42,015 nucleotides of DNA from Parvivirga hydrogeniphila (GCF_023371205.1 NZ_JAMCCO010000004.1:1-42015); one strand, 5' to 3'. Shown: positions 1-7,492, numbered from the stretch's first letter. Made by a program: numbers and translations. The notes: a model not told the origin generated them from the sequence alone.

Positions 1-343
1 AGCCCAGTTCCTCACCAAGGACCCCGCCAAGGCCGACGGCGAGGAAAGCCCGTACCAGTACTGCGCAGGCGACCCCGTGGGCAAGGTGGATCCGAGCGGG
101 GAGTGGGCGCTTTATGCGCTCCATAGGGTATCGAAAGACGAGGCTCGGGCGGATAGGATCTTCAGAATGGCGGTAGCCGGGCTAGTTGCAGCTGGAACGG
201 CACTAGTGGGAGAACTGACTGCCGGTATCGGGGCCTACGTTCTAATAGGGGTAGGAGTCGGTCAAGCGATGTATGAAGCTACAAGAGTAAATCTTGGCCC
301 GCTGGCCGAGGGGGACTACCTTCACTATGAGGTATCCAACTAT

Positions 344-352
344 GCATACTAC
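344..352. repeat. Target-site duplication, left copy
   Basis: GCATACTAC directly precedes the IS left end and is identical to 1829-1837. It encodes Ala-Tyr-Tyr in the interrupted RHS tip. Confidence 0.9.
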
Positions 353-381
353 GTTAACGTCCCCGGAAGTGGTGTACGAAG
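353..381 (+). repeat. IS left terminal inverted repeat (outer copy)
   Basis: Pairs with the complement of 1800-1828. Twenty-two of 29 positions match, including GTCCC and AAGTGGTGTA. A second identical copy lies at 424-452. Confidence 0.85.
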
Positions 382-385
382 GCCC

Positions 386-407
386 GGCCGCCTGACATGA
401 GGCGGCC
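386..407 (+). terminator. Hairpin upstream of the transposase (duplicated at 457-478)
   Basis: A perfect 8-bp stem, GGCCGCCT/AGGCGGCC, encloses the loop GACATG. It lies just inside the IS left end and repeats at 457-478 because of the tandem duplication. No U-tract follows, so it is at best a partial terminator. It may shield the transposase from readthrough from the host gene, but this is inference. Confidence 0.5.
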
Positions 408-528
408 ACTGCTCCATCCTCGAGTTAACGTCCCCGGAAGTGGTGTACGAAGGCCCGGCCGCCTGACATGAGGCGGCCACTGCTCCATCCTCGAGGGTGA
501 TTGAGACCCCGGAATCGAGGAGGAGACA

Positions 529-1770
529 GTGACCAAGGACAACATGGACCGACTGAGCTGGCTTCGCAAGACGCTTGAGGACGCCGATCTCGACGTGATG
601 CGCGAGATGCTCAAGGTCTTCGCAGAAGAACTCATGGGCGCCGAGGCCGATGCGCTGTGTGGCGCCGCCTACGGTGAAAGGTCCGACGAGCGCGTGAACC
701 GGCGCAACGGCTACCGCGAGCGGGAGCTCGACACGCGCGTGGGCACCATCGCACTTTCCGTCCCGAAGCTGCGCGAGGGCAGCTACTACCCGGACTGGCT
801 GCTCGAGAACCGAAGGCGTGCAGAACGGGCGCTCGTGGCAGTCATCGCCGAGTGCTACGTGCGCGGGGTGTCGACCAGACGCGTGGACGGGCTCGTGCGT
901 ACGCTCGGCATCGAGGGGATCTCGAAGTCGCAGGTATCGCGTCTGGCCAAGACGCTCGACGAGCAGGTCGCCGCGTTCCGCAACCGTCCCCTTGATACCG
1001 GCGCCTACCCATACCTGTGGGTCGACGCGCTCGCGATACGCGTACGCGAGGGAGGGCGTGTGGTGAAGGTGGCCTGCATCGTGGCCACCGCCGTGAACTC
1101 CGAGGGCAGGCGCGAGGTCGTGGGCCTCGACACGTTCACGGAGGAGAGTGGTGCGGCATGGACCGCCTTCCTGCGTGGTCTTGTGGCCCGTGGGCTCTCG
1201 GGCGTGAAGCTCGTCGTGTCCGACTCCCACAAGGGCCTCATCTCAGCGATCGAAGCCGTGCTTCCCGGTGCCGCCTGGCAGCGGTGCCGCACCCACTTCA
1301 TGCGAAACGTGCTCACCCGCGTGCCGAAGTCAGCTCAGCCGTTCGTGGCCACCCTCGTGCGCACGATCTTCGCCCAGCCGAGCGCCGAGGAGGTCGCAGC
1401 CCAGCTCGCGCGTGTCGTCGAGCAGCTCGCGGAGCGTTTCCCTGATGTGGCCGCCATGCTCGAGGATGCCACAGCCGACATCACGGCCTTCTCGACCTTC
1501 CCGACCGCGCACTGGCGCCAGATCTGGTCCAACAACCCCCAGGAACGCCTGAACCGCGAGATCCGGAGACGAAGCGACGTCGTGGGCATCTTCCCGGACC
1601 GCGCGAGCATCATCCGGCTCGTGGGCTCCGTGCTCTCCGAGCAGCACGACGAGTGGCAGGTGAGCCGGCGCTACATGTCGGCCGAGTCGATCGAGAAGGC
1701 GATGCAGCCGGTCCTCGCCGTCACCGACGGGCTCGACCGGGAGGTGGCGCCCGCGCTCATGGCCGGCTGA
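529..1770 (+). CDS. IS256-family transposase (Mutator-type DDE)
   Basis: This 413-residue protein catalyses cut-and-paste or copy-out transposition of the surrounding element. The family signature is clear: an N-terminal helical region with GAxxxERxxxRxxxRNGYR-like residues (about 40-70), then a DDE core with D166 (WVDAL), D232 (VVSDSHKG) and a C-terminal acidic residue in the NNPQERLNREIRRR block (E339 or E344). Length is normal for the family (about 400). I chose GTG 529 because GAGGAGGAG lies just upstream, and no frame damage is seen, so the enzyme is probably intact. The right end of the IS begins within 30 bases of the stop codon. Confidence 0.95.
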   Translation: MTKDNMDRLSWLRKTLEDADLDVMREMLKVFAEELMGAEADALCGAAYGERSDERVNRRNGYRERELDTRVGTIALSVPKLREGSYYPDWLLENRRRAERALVAVIAECYVRGVSTRRVDGLVRTLGIEGISKSQVSRLAKTLDEQVAAFRNRPLDTGAYPYLWVDALAIRVREGGRVVKVACIVATAVNSEGRREVVGLDTFTEESGAAWTAFLRGLVARGLSGVKLVVSDSHKGLISAIEAVLPGAAWQRCRTHFMRNVLTRVPKSAQPFVATLVRTIFAQPSAEEVAAQLARVVEQLAERFPDVAAMLEDATADITAFSTFPTAHWRQIWSNNPQERLNREIRRRSDVVGIFPDRASIIRLVGSVLSEQHDEWQVSRRYMSAESIEKAMQPVLAVTDGLDREVAPALMAG

Positions 1771-1799
1771 TGTAAGATACTCGAGGTCGGAGCAGAGGG

Positions 1800-1828
1800 C
1801 TTCATACACCACTTGACGGGACGTGGCC
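1800..1828 (-). repeat. IS right terminal inverted repeat
   Basis: Read on the minus strand it begins GGCCACGTCCCG and continues AAGTGGTGTATGAAG, matching the left end. It ends exactly at the right target duplication. Confidence 0.85.
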
Positions 1829-1837
1829 GCATACTAC
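1829..1837. repeat. Target-site duplication, right copy
   Basis: GCATACTAC directly follows the IS right end and is in the same codon phase as the left copy, so precise excision would heal the gene. Confidence 0.9.
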
Positions 1838-2034
1838 AGTCGCTACCTTGCCAACAGCTGTCATGTCCAAGCGACCCATTACTTCTTGCATCGTGTTCTG
1901 GTGCGGAGGAAGCACCTCGGAATCTGGACGAACTGGCGAGAAAAGGCGCTTCCGCGGATCTACGTCAACCTTACACAGAATTGGAAGGTTCCGAGATGCA
2001 ACGTGAGGTTCAGAGTCAACTACATCAGGTGGGT

Positions 2035-2412
2035 ATGAGGGTGTCTGCGCGCATCAGATTGCTTGGGTCTAGCATCATGATTGGTGCGGTTGTTGCCGCC
2101 CACGTGGCAGCGGCTCAGTCATCGGCTGCGCTAGACGGCGCGGTGGCAAAGCTGCACGGCGTGTCACTCGGGCTGCTGCTGGGAGTGGGGATGATGCTGC
2201 TGGTCCGAAAAGCGCTTAAGAGCCTTGCCTACCCCCTAGGTGTAGCTTGGTTCTCTTTGCTCATGATATGGGACGGGATGGCGCACAAAGGTTCTGCTAG
2301 CAGCGCACTCCTCATGGCATATGCGCCATGGCTCGTGGCAGGTGCGTCAATCCCTTGGGCTGCATGGGCTGTTACTGACGCAGTTCGATCTCGTGGCAGC
2401 AGCCTTCGCTGA
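2035..2412 (+). CDS. Small four-helix membrane protein, candidate immunity partner of tip 1
   Basis: This 125-residue protein has four hydrophobic segments (roughly residues 8-28, 42-62, 65-82 and 92-115) separated by short basic loops, so it should sit in the cytoplasmic membrane. I recognise no family. The ATG at 2035 overlaps the stop of the interrupted RHS tip (ATGA), the usual arrangement of a toxin tip and its immunity gene. A longer reading upstream in the same frame would overlap the tip and is not needed. With the tip split by the IS, its protective role may be idle, though it could still be expressed from the IS. The immunity role rests on position only. Confidence 0.6.
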   Translation: MRVSARIRLLGSSIMIGAVVAAHVAAAQSSAALDGAVAKLHGVSLGLLLGVGMMLLVRKALKSLAYPLGVAWFSLLMIWDGMAHKGSASSALLMAYAPWLVAGASIPWAAWAVTDAVRSRGSSLR

Positions 2413-2523
2413 TGCTGGTTCACTATACTGCCTACACAGCCTGCCACCGCGCAGTTCCTGACCAAAGACCCCGCCAAGGCCGACGGCGAGGAAAGCCCGT
2501 ACCAGTACTGCGGAGGCGACCCC

Positions 2524-3126
2524 GTGGGGAAGGTCGACCCGAGCGGGGACTTGGCCCGTCGAATCCGCCACGCGAGAACGTCGTTGCGCGTCACAGGGCA
2601 CAATCTTGCTCTACACATCATTTTTCCGGTCTCCGCAGGAATCGTAGCCAGCGCAGAGGTCGACTGGTCGCTGTATAGCAACGGCTTGCTGGTTGTCTTC
2701 ATGGCCGTGACATACAACGTTAGCGACTACATACCTAAAGGAGCGGAGATCGACTGCGATTTGCGGGCGGGTCTGGCTGTCAGGGGCGAGGTGCAGCGTT
2801 CCAACGGCTCGCTCAGAAGGCGCCGCACCTTTGATAGGTGGGCCTTCAATAGCGGCGCGAAAGGGAGATTCACATGTGCTCTCGCTGCGAGGGCCAATGG
2901 CTGGATTTCAGCAGTCGGGCTCGAAGCAGAGGCGGTCGGCCGGTGGGTCGGCGACGGCGTAACCAACTTGCGCACGCACGAGAAACGCACCAAGTGGTCA
3001 GGGAACCCGTTTGGCAGGCATAGACCCGGATGGCGCCCTCCCGACTGCAGAAGGTGCCATAGCGTGGTACCGTACAGCCAAGCACCCGTCACGACCCCCT
3101 CGCCTGGGAGGCAAGTGCTGCAGTGA
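2524..3126 (+). CDS. Orphan RHS cassette with toxin-like tip 2
   Basis: RHS homology begins at 2443 (ATAQFLTKDP...), only 30 bases after the preceding partner's stop, with no good start codon or ribosome site. The first in-frame start is GTG 2524, which is really the Val of GDPVGKVDPSG. The tip (about 192 residues after DPSG) has hydrophobic stretches near its start (LALHIIFPVSAGIVA and a second around residues 50-63), then a basic region with Arg runs. I recognise no toxin family. It is probably silent until recombined onto a complete RHS gene. Its stop overlaps the GTG of the next gene (GTGA). The start is a convention only. Confidence 0.6.
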   Translation: MGKVDPSGDLARRIRHARTSLRVTGHNLALHIIFPVSAGIVASAEVDWSLYSNGLLVVFMAVTYNVSDYIPKGAEIDCDLRAGLAVRGEVQRSNGSLRRRRTFDRWAFNSGAKGRFTCALAARANGWISAVGLEAEAVGRWVGDGVTNLRTHEKRTKWSGNPFGRHRPGWRPPDCRRCHSVVPYSQAPVTTPSPGRQVLQ

Positions 3127-3725
3127 GCGGGACGTACAGTAATTTGCGCGCGCTCGCTTGCGACCGGCAGAAGCCATGCTGGCGCTGCTGTGCCGCTGCT
3201 GCGCTCGCCGTCGTCCTTGTGATGGGCATGGTCGGCTGCGCGCGCGGCTACCGGTGCGTGGAGCTTTCGAGCGGGGAGGTGGTGCCGATCGGCGGAGTGC
3301 GCGCAGCGGTGCCGGAAGACGCGCGGGGCCTGCTCTACACGCGGACCGCTGGAGGGCATGGGGCTGACTCCGCCGGTCGCGACGACGTGCTCGATAGCGG
3401 GGAGCTGCGGAGGCTCGAGATCTTCGGGCCCGGTCCGACGATCGTGGTGTCCGAGTACGACAGTTCCGTCGATCTCGAGGAGCCCATGGTCATGGTCTAT
3501 GGTCGCGAGGAGATCCTCGATGCGGAGAGCATCGCCGGGTCGGTCCCCGCGAAGCTCGGCACGCCTCGGGTTTGGGCCTATCCTGGGCAGGGCGGGCTGC
3601 ACAGAACCATCTACATGCTCTTCCGCAACGAAACCCGGCAGCTGATGGTCACTGTCGCGTACGTCGATCCAGGAGGCACTCTCGAGGACGCTGCGGAGGC
3701 GCTCTCCCGCGTGTTCGAGCAGTGA
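3123..3725 (+). CDS. Putative lipoprotein, candidate immunity partner of tip 2
   Basis: This 200-residue protein has a basic N-terminus, a hydrophobic signal segment (about residues 22-38) and a lipobox ending at Cys39 (MVGC), so it is predicted to be exported and lipid-anchored. The mature part is acidic with alternating beta-type sequence. GTG 3123 overlaps the stop of tip 2 by GTGA, and GGGAGG sits about 11 bases upstream. I recognise no family. Position directly after an RHS tip suggests immunity. A lipoprotein partner would act at the outer face of the membrane, unlike the integral membrane partners of the other tips. Confidence 0.6.
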   Translation: MSGTYSNLRALACDRQKPCWRCCAAAALAVVLVMGMVGCARGYRCVELSSGEVVPIGGVRAAVPEDARGLLYTRTAGGHGADSAGRDDVLDSGELRRLEIFGPGPTIVVSEYDSSVDLEEPMVMVYGREEILDAESIAGSVPAKLGTPRVWAYPGQGGLHRTIYMLFRNETRQLMVTVAYVDPGGTLEDAAEALSRVFEQ

Positions 3726-3747
3726 ACAGCGCCGCAGATCGGCCGCG

Positions 3748-4063
3748 CTGAGAAGATCGAGCCTCGAGGTGGCCTACGACGGCGCGGGCCGCGAGGCGTC
3801 GCGCGTCGCCTCCACGCCGGCAGGCGTCCTGTCCCTGTCCTTCGGCGACTTCGACGCGGCGGGCCCTCCCGCGCACGATCGGCGCGGGAAGCGCCGGGTC
3901 CAAGACGCGCGTCTTCGACCAGGCAGGCTGGCTTTCTTCTGAGTCCGGCTACGGGTACGCGTCCGGCCTTCCCGTGCCCGGCGCCGAGCTTTCCTAAAAC
4001 GCCAACACGGGCAGGCTGGAGGCCGAGGCGTACCGGTTCGCGTTCGGCGGGCGCACCGACAGC
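3748..4063 (+). pseudogene. Decayed RHS repeat region upstream of cassette 3
   Basis: RHS-type sequence starts near 3748 (LEVAYDGAGREASR...). It shifts frame once between about 3855 and 3890, continuing as SKTRVFDQAGWLSSESGYGYASG, and then hits an in-frame TAA at 3995-3997 (ELS*NANTGRLEAEAYRF). A TAC/TAT to TAA change would explain that stop. Beyond it the RHS frame is open through 5506. The gene therefore has at least one frameshift and one nonsense change, which marks cassette 3 as a silent copy rather than an expressed RHS protein. Confidence 0.7.
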
Positions 4064-5506
4064 GTGCGCAGCTACGCCTACACGGCAGACGGCAGGCTCG
4101 CCTTCGCGTCGATCTCCGGGATGCCGGATGCCGCGTACGCCTACGAGCCCGGCACGGGCAACCTGATCGGCATCAAGCGCGGCTCGGAGCCGACGGCGAC
4201 GCTTGCCTACGAGCAAGGCTCGGGCCGCATCGCGGCGCTCCTCTCGCAAGGCGCCACCCAGACGGTCTTCTCCTTCGACAGCCGCGGCAGGCGCGCCTCG
4301 CAAGGGACGCCCGCTTCGCCGCAGGCCGTCCGCTTTACCTACGACGACGCGGACCGGCTCGTCGGCTACTCCGACGCCTCTCGGGGCGTGTCTGCGAGCT
4401 ACGCCTATGACGCCTACGGCCAGCGCGTGCGCTCGGTGGTGGCCTCAGGCTCGCTCGTTACGACCACCACCTACGCCTACGACGGGCTTTCTTTGCTTTA
4501 CGCGACGACCGTAAGGAGCGACGGCACGACCGAGAGCGTGGCTTACCTCTACGACGCGGCAGGCGCGCCTTTGGCCGGCATCTACGAAGGCAGCGCGAGC
4601 GCTTCGCCTGTCGCCTTCTTCATCGCGACGACCGCGCGCGGCGATGTGGCCGAGCTCCTCGATTCTTCCGGCGCGCCGTTCGCGCTGTATTCCTACGACG
4701 CCTACGGCAACCCCGGGCAGGTGAGCACGGCCGCAACCGCGCGCATCTCCGCTCCGCTCGCAGAGGCGATCGCGGAGGCGAACGCGCTTCGCTACGCGGG
4801 CTACGCCTACGACGCGCACTCGGGCCTGTACTGCCTGTCGAAGCGGTACTACGACCCCGCCACCGCGCAGTTCCTGACCAAGGACCCCGCCAAGGCAGAC
4901 GGCGAGGAAAGCCCGTACCAGTACTGCGCAGGCGACCCGGCAGGCAAGGTCGACCCGAGCGGGGAGTGGGCGAATCCATGGAGTTGGAGCAATGAGAAGA
5001 GCACCCGACTGACATTGGTGTGTGGCGATGTCGTGAAGGTCGGTTTCGGCATTGCTCAGTTTGCCTGGGCCGCGATGCACGGCGGTTCCCCTCCCGATGA
5101 CTGGGGTGAAGACTACCTGTACAAGCTCCGTGTCACCGTTCGCGTGGGGTTCGCAAGCGATGTTGGGTACACGCAGGTCTCGGTGGCTTGGAAGTCGCTG
5201 GCGAAGCTGCGCCTGTCCTGCGCAGACATCCGTCCGAGATTGAGAATCACTGCGGAAACGTACCGGGGTCGGTTTCGGGGACTCAGGGGCGCCAAAGTAA
5301 GAACAGTCCGCGACGTGTTCAACCGGAGAGCGGTCGGGCGCAGCACATGCCTCAAGGTGCCTGGCGGTGATGAGGTGTCCTTCGTGCATGTCAAGTTGGA
5401 GTTGCTTGTGTTCGGCGGAAGGAGATGGCCTTCGGAGCGTGACTGGAACTCGCTACACTTCTACCGTGCGCGACGCTTGCAACGTGCCGGCAACCTCGTG
5501 ATGTGA
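4064..5506 (+). CDS. RHS core fragment with toxin-like tip 3
   Basis: The first 300 residues are RHS/YD repeats (repeated YxYDAxGR-like units) closing with the RHS-associated core (LRYAGYAYD...LSKRYYDP...YQYCAGDPAGKVDPSG, G300). Residues 301-480 are a unique tip with a hydrophobic patch (GDVVKVGFGIAQFAWAAM), a central beta-like section and an Arg-rich tail. No known toxin motif is visible. The GTG start at 4064 is only the first start after the in-frame TAA at 3995, so the fragment is probably untranslated on its own. The neighbour 10 bases downstream is a small membrane protein and candidate immunity gene. This is the longest RHS segment in the window and a good recombination donor. Confidence 0.7.
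   Translation: MRSYAYTADGRLAFASISGMPDAAYAYEPGTGNLIGIKRGSEPTATLAYEQGSGRIAALLSQGATQTVFSFDSRGRRASQGTPASPQAVRFTYDDADRLVGYSDASRGVSASYAYDAYGQRVRSVVASGSLVTTTTYAYDGLSLLYATTVRSDGTTESVAYLYDAAGAPLAGIYEGSASASPVAFFIATTARGDVAELLDSSGAPFALYSYDAYGNPGQVSTAATARISAPLAEAIAEANALRYAGYAYDAHSGLYCLSKRYYDPATAQFLTKDPAKADGEESPYQYCAGDPAGKVDPSGEWANPWSWSNEKSTRLTLVCGDVVKVGFGIAQFAWAAMHGGSPPDDWGEDYLYKLRVTVRVGFASDVGYTQVSVAWKSLAKLRLSCADIRPRLRITAETYRGRFRGLRGAKVRTVRDVFNRRAVGRSTCLKVPGGDEVSFVHVKLELLVFGGRRWPSERDWNSLHFYRARRLQRAGNLVM
4859..4963 (+). repeat. Repeated 105-bp end of the RHS core (reference copy of four)
   Basis: This block runs from ATAQFLTKDP to the DPSG motif. Near-identical copies lie at 1-100 (cut by the window edge), 2443-2547 and 6584-6688, each in frame with a different downstream tip. 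Copies 3 and 4 share homology further upstream as well (back to about 6403 in copy 4). The block provides homology for tip exchange by recombination. Confidence 0.9.
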
Positions 5507-5516
5507 GGAGCGACAG

Positions 5517-5882
5517 ATGGATGGCGAGCAATTCGATGTCGAACGGTTCTGGGGCGGGTTCAGCTGGGGCGCCTTGTTGGCATGCCCGCTGTGGTACCTC
5601 GTGAATCGTTTGTGGCTGCGCGCTCTCGGCTTCTTGGCGCTATTCCTCGGTCTCGGACTCCTCGCTGGCAGCCTGGCCGGCGTCGTCGATGGGAAGGTCG
5701 TGGGACGCTTCGTCGGAACCATATATCTTGTGGCAGCCACGTGGGCCGCCAGCACCGCTCGTATGGTCGTCCACCGGCGGAGACCCGACCTTGATGTCTC
5801 GCGGATGAGGGCTTGGGAGCGCGTTTGGACGGCGGCGGGAGTCCTCGTGTTAGCGATCAAACTCTTGCCGGCGTTTCGCTAG
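5517..5882 (+). CDS. Small membrane protein, candidate immunity partner of tip 3
   Basis: This 121-residue protein starts with an acidic N-terminus, then FWGGFSWGALLACPLWYLVNR, an arrangement reminiscent of DUF2628-type membrane proteins. Three to four hydrophobic segments follow (about 14-30, 34-55, 62-82 and 103-118). ATG 5517 lies 10 bases after the tip-3 stop, with GAGGAG just upstream. Its function is unknown. Position and size suggest immunity to tip 3. The DUF2628 resemblance is a weak visual impression. Confidence 0.6.
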   Translation: MDGEQFDVERFWGGFSWGALLACPLWYLVNRLWLRALGFLALFLGLGLLAGSLAGVVDGKVVGRFVGTIYLVAATWAASTARMVVHRRRPDLDVSRMRAWERVWTAAGVLVLAIKLLPAFR

Positions 5883-5886
5883 CGCA

Positions 5887-6043
5887 GATGACGGTGAGCT
5901 GGAACGGTGCGGATGGCACGAGAAGCGTCCACGCTCCGGCAGAAGGGCTGAGTTCGTGGCACGTTGCGCGGCGACGTCGTGTCATCCGATACGCGGGTCC
6001 CAGGTCACGTGTTTCAAAGGACTGCAGCCTGAGTGGCGCCTGA
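5887..6043 (+). pseudogene. Possible remnant of a fifth RHS tip
   Basis: An open frame of about 52 residues (MTVSWNGADG...RRRRVIRY...SLSGA) has a basic C-terminus like the intact tips and ends 27 bases before the next small membrane gene. It has no RHS stub in front and no clear ribosome site, so it may be the tail of a deleted cassette, or chance. The rest of 5883-6070 shows nothing I can name. Confidence 0.25.
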
Positions 6044-6070
6044 GCGCTTAGGTCGAGAGAGGAGTCGGGC

Positions 6071-6379
6071 TTGACGACCCACCACCTGGCGAGTTCAGCA
6101 GATTGGCTCGAGGCGTTGCTCATGGCGACCGCTGCAGTCGCCCATGGGTGGCTGATTGCGTTCGGTGTGCGACGCGGTGCCGCAGGCGTGGTCTTGGCTG
6201 GCGCGGCGATGCCGGTGCTGTTCTGGGCGTCAGACTGGAGCAGCTGGTCGTCGATTTCTCCGTGGCTGCGCATGGCTGATGTCTGTGTGACGGCGGCTGC
6301 GTTGGTGGGGATAGTTGCCATGGTGGCAAAGCGCCGCTCGGGCCGTGGGGCGCCCGCCGCGTCCCATTCCCACGAGTAG
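6071..6379 (+). CDS. Small three-helix membrane protein, possible orphan immunity gene
   Basis: This 102-residue protein has hydrophobic segments at about 14-33, 37-54 and 68-87 and a basic, polar tail. The TTG start at 6071 is supported by GAGAGAGGAG about 7 bases upstream. It stands between cassettes 3 and 4 with no intact tip in front. RHS homology of cassette 4 begins about 22 bases after its stop (6401). Position and topology match the other candidate immunity genes, so it may be an orphan partner left after its tip was lost. I recognise no family. Confidence 0.5.
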   Translation: MTTHHLASSADWLEALLMATAAVAHGWLIAFGVRRGAAGVVLAGAAMPVLFWASDWSSWSSISPWLRMADVCVTAAALVGIVAMVAKRRSGRGAPAASHSHE

Positions 6380-6529
6380 GCATCGGGCGCCCAACAATCG
6401 TCCGTCGCGCTCTACGCATACGACGCCTGCGGCAGCCCCGGGGCTGTCCTGACGGCTTCAACGGCGCGCATCTCCGCTCCGCTCGCTGAGGCGATCGCGG
6501 AAGCGAACGCGCTGCGCTACGCAGGCTAC

Positions 6530-7072
6530 GTGTTCGACGAGCACTCGGGCCTGTACTGCCTCTCGAAGCGGTACTACGACCCTGCCACCGCGCAGTTCCT
6601 GACCAAGGACCCCGCCAAGGCGGACGGCGAGGAGAGCCCGTACCAGTACTGCGGAGGCGACCCGGTGGGGAAGGTGGATCCGAGCGGGTTGCACAGCTCT
6701 GCCTATGGTGCCCACCGTCACATCGACGGCTATCCGGACAACTCGTGGTGGACGGAGTGGCGGGACGGCACGAGCATCAAGATGGTCCGGGTGGGCTCGA
6801 TCCGGAACTCCGCAGGGCGCTGGGACTTGTGCCGGTGGGCGCGGCGCCAGCACATGTACATAGGCGTCAACCCGTGGACTCACCTGATCGTCAGCAAAGC
6901 TCTTATCCTACGGCTCAGAGGGGTGTCCAAAGCGCTTGGGCGCGCGGCGGAGTGTGCCTTCGACGCTTACCTGATTGTCAAAGTCGGCTCCGAAGGGCGT
7001 TTCGGATTCCAGGTCTACCGGATTTCCCGATGGAAGAGATACGGGGAGGTTTTCCGGATACGCGTGTCGTAG
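6530..7072 (+). CDS. Orphan RHS cassette with toxin-like tip 4
   Basis: RHS homology is readable from about 6401 (SVALYAYDACGSPG...), in frame, but that stretch follows the TAG of the preceding gene and has no start. GTG 6530 is the first conventional start and falls inside the core. The core closes at DPSG (G53). The 127-residue tip is rich in Trp, Tyr, His and Arg, contains TKMVRV/VNPWTHLIVSKALIL-like hydrophobic parts and ends in a beta-like basic tail (FQVYRISRWKRYGEVFRIRVS, ends at 7072). I recognise no catalytic motif. Like cassette 2 it is probably silent until recombined. A membrane protein gene follows 48 bases on. Confidence 0.6.
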   Translation: MFDEHSGLYCLSKRYYDPATAQFLTKDPAKADGEESPYQYCGGDPVGKVDPSGLHSSAYGAHRHIDGYPDNSWWTEWRDGTSIKMVRVGSIRNSAGRWDLCRWARRQHMYIGVNPWTHLIVSKALILRLRGVSKALGRAAECAFDAYLIVKVGSEGRFGFQVYRISRWKRYGEVFRIRVS

Positions 7073-7120
7073 CATGATGTGCAGATGGCTGTTCGAGCGT
7101 GTGGTCAGAAGGAGGTCTGC

Positions 7121-7492
7121 ATGGGCTCTCTGTCGCCGGGCGCGGCTCGGGCAGGAAGGAGACTGTTCCAGGTAGCGGTAGTTGCCTGCGCCACGGCTTT
7201 GGCAGTGCAGAGGTACCTAGCCCGAGGGGTCGATCGGCCGGCTGAGTTCACAGGGACCCTGGTGGCCGCCGGCCTGTTCATCGCGCGCGCTTTGGCGGAT
7301 GCTGCCGGGCTAGGCAGCCGCGTGCGGTTCCGCGGGGTCGACATAGTGATCGAATCCTTAGGTCTTGTCTTGGCGGGGCAGGTGCTGTCGAGTCCCGAGA
7401 CGGCACGCGCGCTCGCAGAGGCCCTGCTTGTCATAGGTCTTGTCGTCGGCTTTGTGGTCGAGGGGCAGGCGGACCGTCCGGCAGAGGCATGA
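7121..7492 (+). CDS. Small membrane protein, candidate immunity partner of tip 4
   Basis: This 123-residue protein has hydrophobic stretches at about 15-30, 42-57, 72-86 and 95-115. I chose ATG 7121 because AAGGAGG lies at an ideal distance upstream. A GTG at 7079 is in frame but lacks a site. Function is unknown, and it is grouped as a tip-4 partner by position alone. It closes the RHS array. The following 184 bases (7493-7676) hold no gene I can support, only an imperfect inverted repeat near 7495-7525. Confidence 0.6.
   Translation: MGSLSPGAARAGRRLFQVAVVACATALAVQRYLARGVDRPAEFTGTLVAAGLFIARALADAAGLGSRVRFRGVDIVIESLGLVLAGQVLSSPETARALAEALLVIGLVVGFVVEGQADRPAEA

Larger units (their letters stand above)
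353..494. repeat. 71-bp perfect tandem duplication of the IS left end
   Basis: Bases 353-423 and 424-494 are identical, beginning GTTAACGTCCCC and ending CATCCTCGA. Each unit contains a full left inverted repeat (353-381; 424-452) and one hairpin, so the element has two possible left ends. The second unit is immediately next to the transposase leader. Confidence 0.95.
353..1828 (+). mobile_element. IS256-family insertion sequence, complete
   Basis: The element carries one transposase gene between imperfect terminal inverted repeats (353-381 and the complement of 1800-1828, 22 of 29 matching, core AAGTGGTGTA). It is flanked by the identical 9-bp GCATACTAC at 344-352 and 1829-1837, a target duplication of the size expected for IS256. 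The left end is unusual in carrying a perfect 71-bp tandem duplication. The element sits inside RHS tip 1. Family assignment rests on the transposase and on the end sequences. Confidence 0.92.
2..2038 (+). pseudogene. RHS protein C-terminal end with toxin-like tip 1, split by an IS256-family element
   Basis: The coding sequence enters from the left edge and shows the end of an RHS core (AQFLTKDP...SPYQYCAGDPVGKVDPSG, ending at 100). A unique tip follows to 352, where the IS inserts. It resumes at 1838 and stops at 2036-2038. Joining 352 to 1838 (one target copy kept) keeps the frame and gives a tip of about 150 residues. The tip has a long hydrophobic stretch rich in Gly/Ala/Val (about 153-275) and a basic, Trp/Tyr-rich C-terminus ending FRVNYIRWV. 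RHS cores are known to encapsulate variable toxic tips released at a conserved DPxG motif. That this tip is toxic is inferred, and I recognise no enzyme motif. Tip codons (ATA, CTA, AGA) differ from the GC-rich core, which suggests foreign origin. The stop overlaps the start of the next gene (ATGA), suggesting translational coupling. Confidence 0.8.

Noticed and set aside
349..1230. A long open frame on the minus strand across the IS
   Set aside because: It is the shadow of the GC-rich transposase gene and shows no family features.
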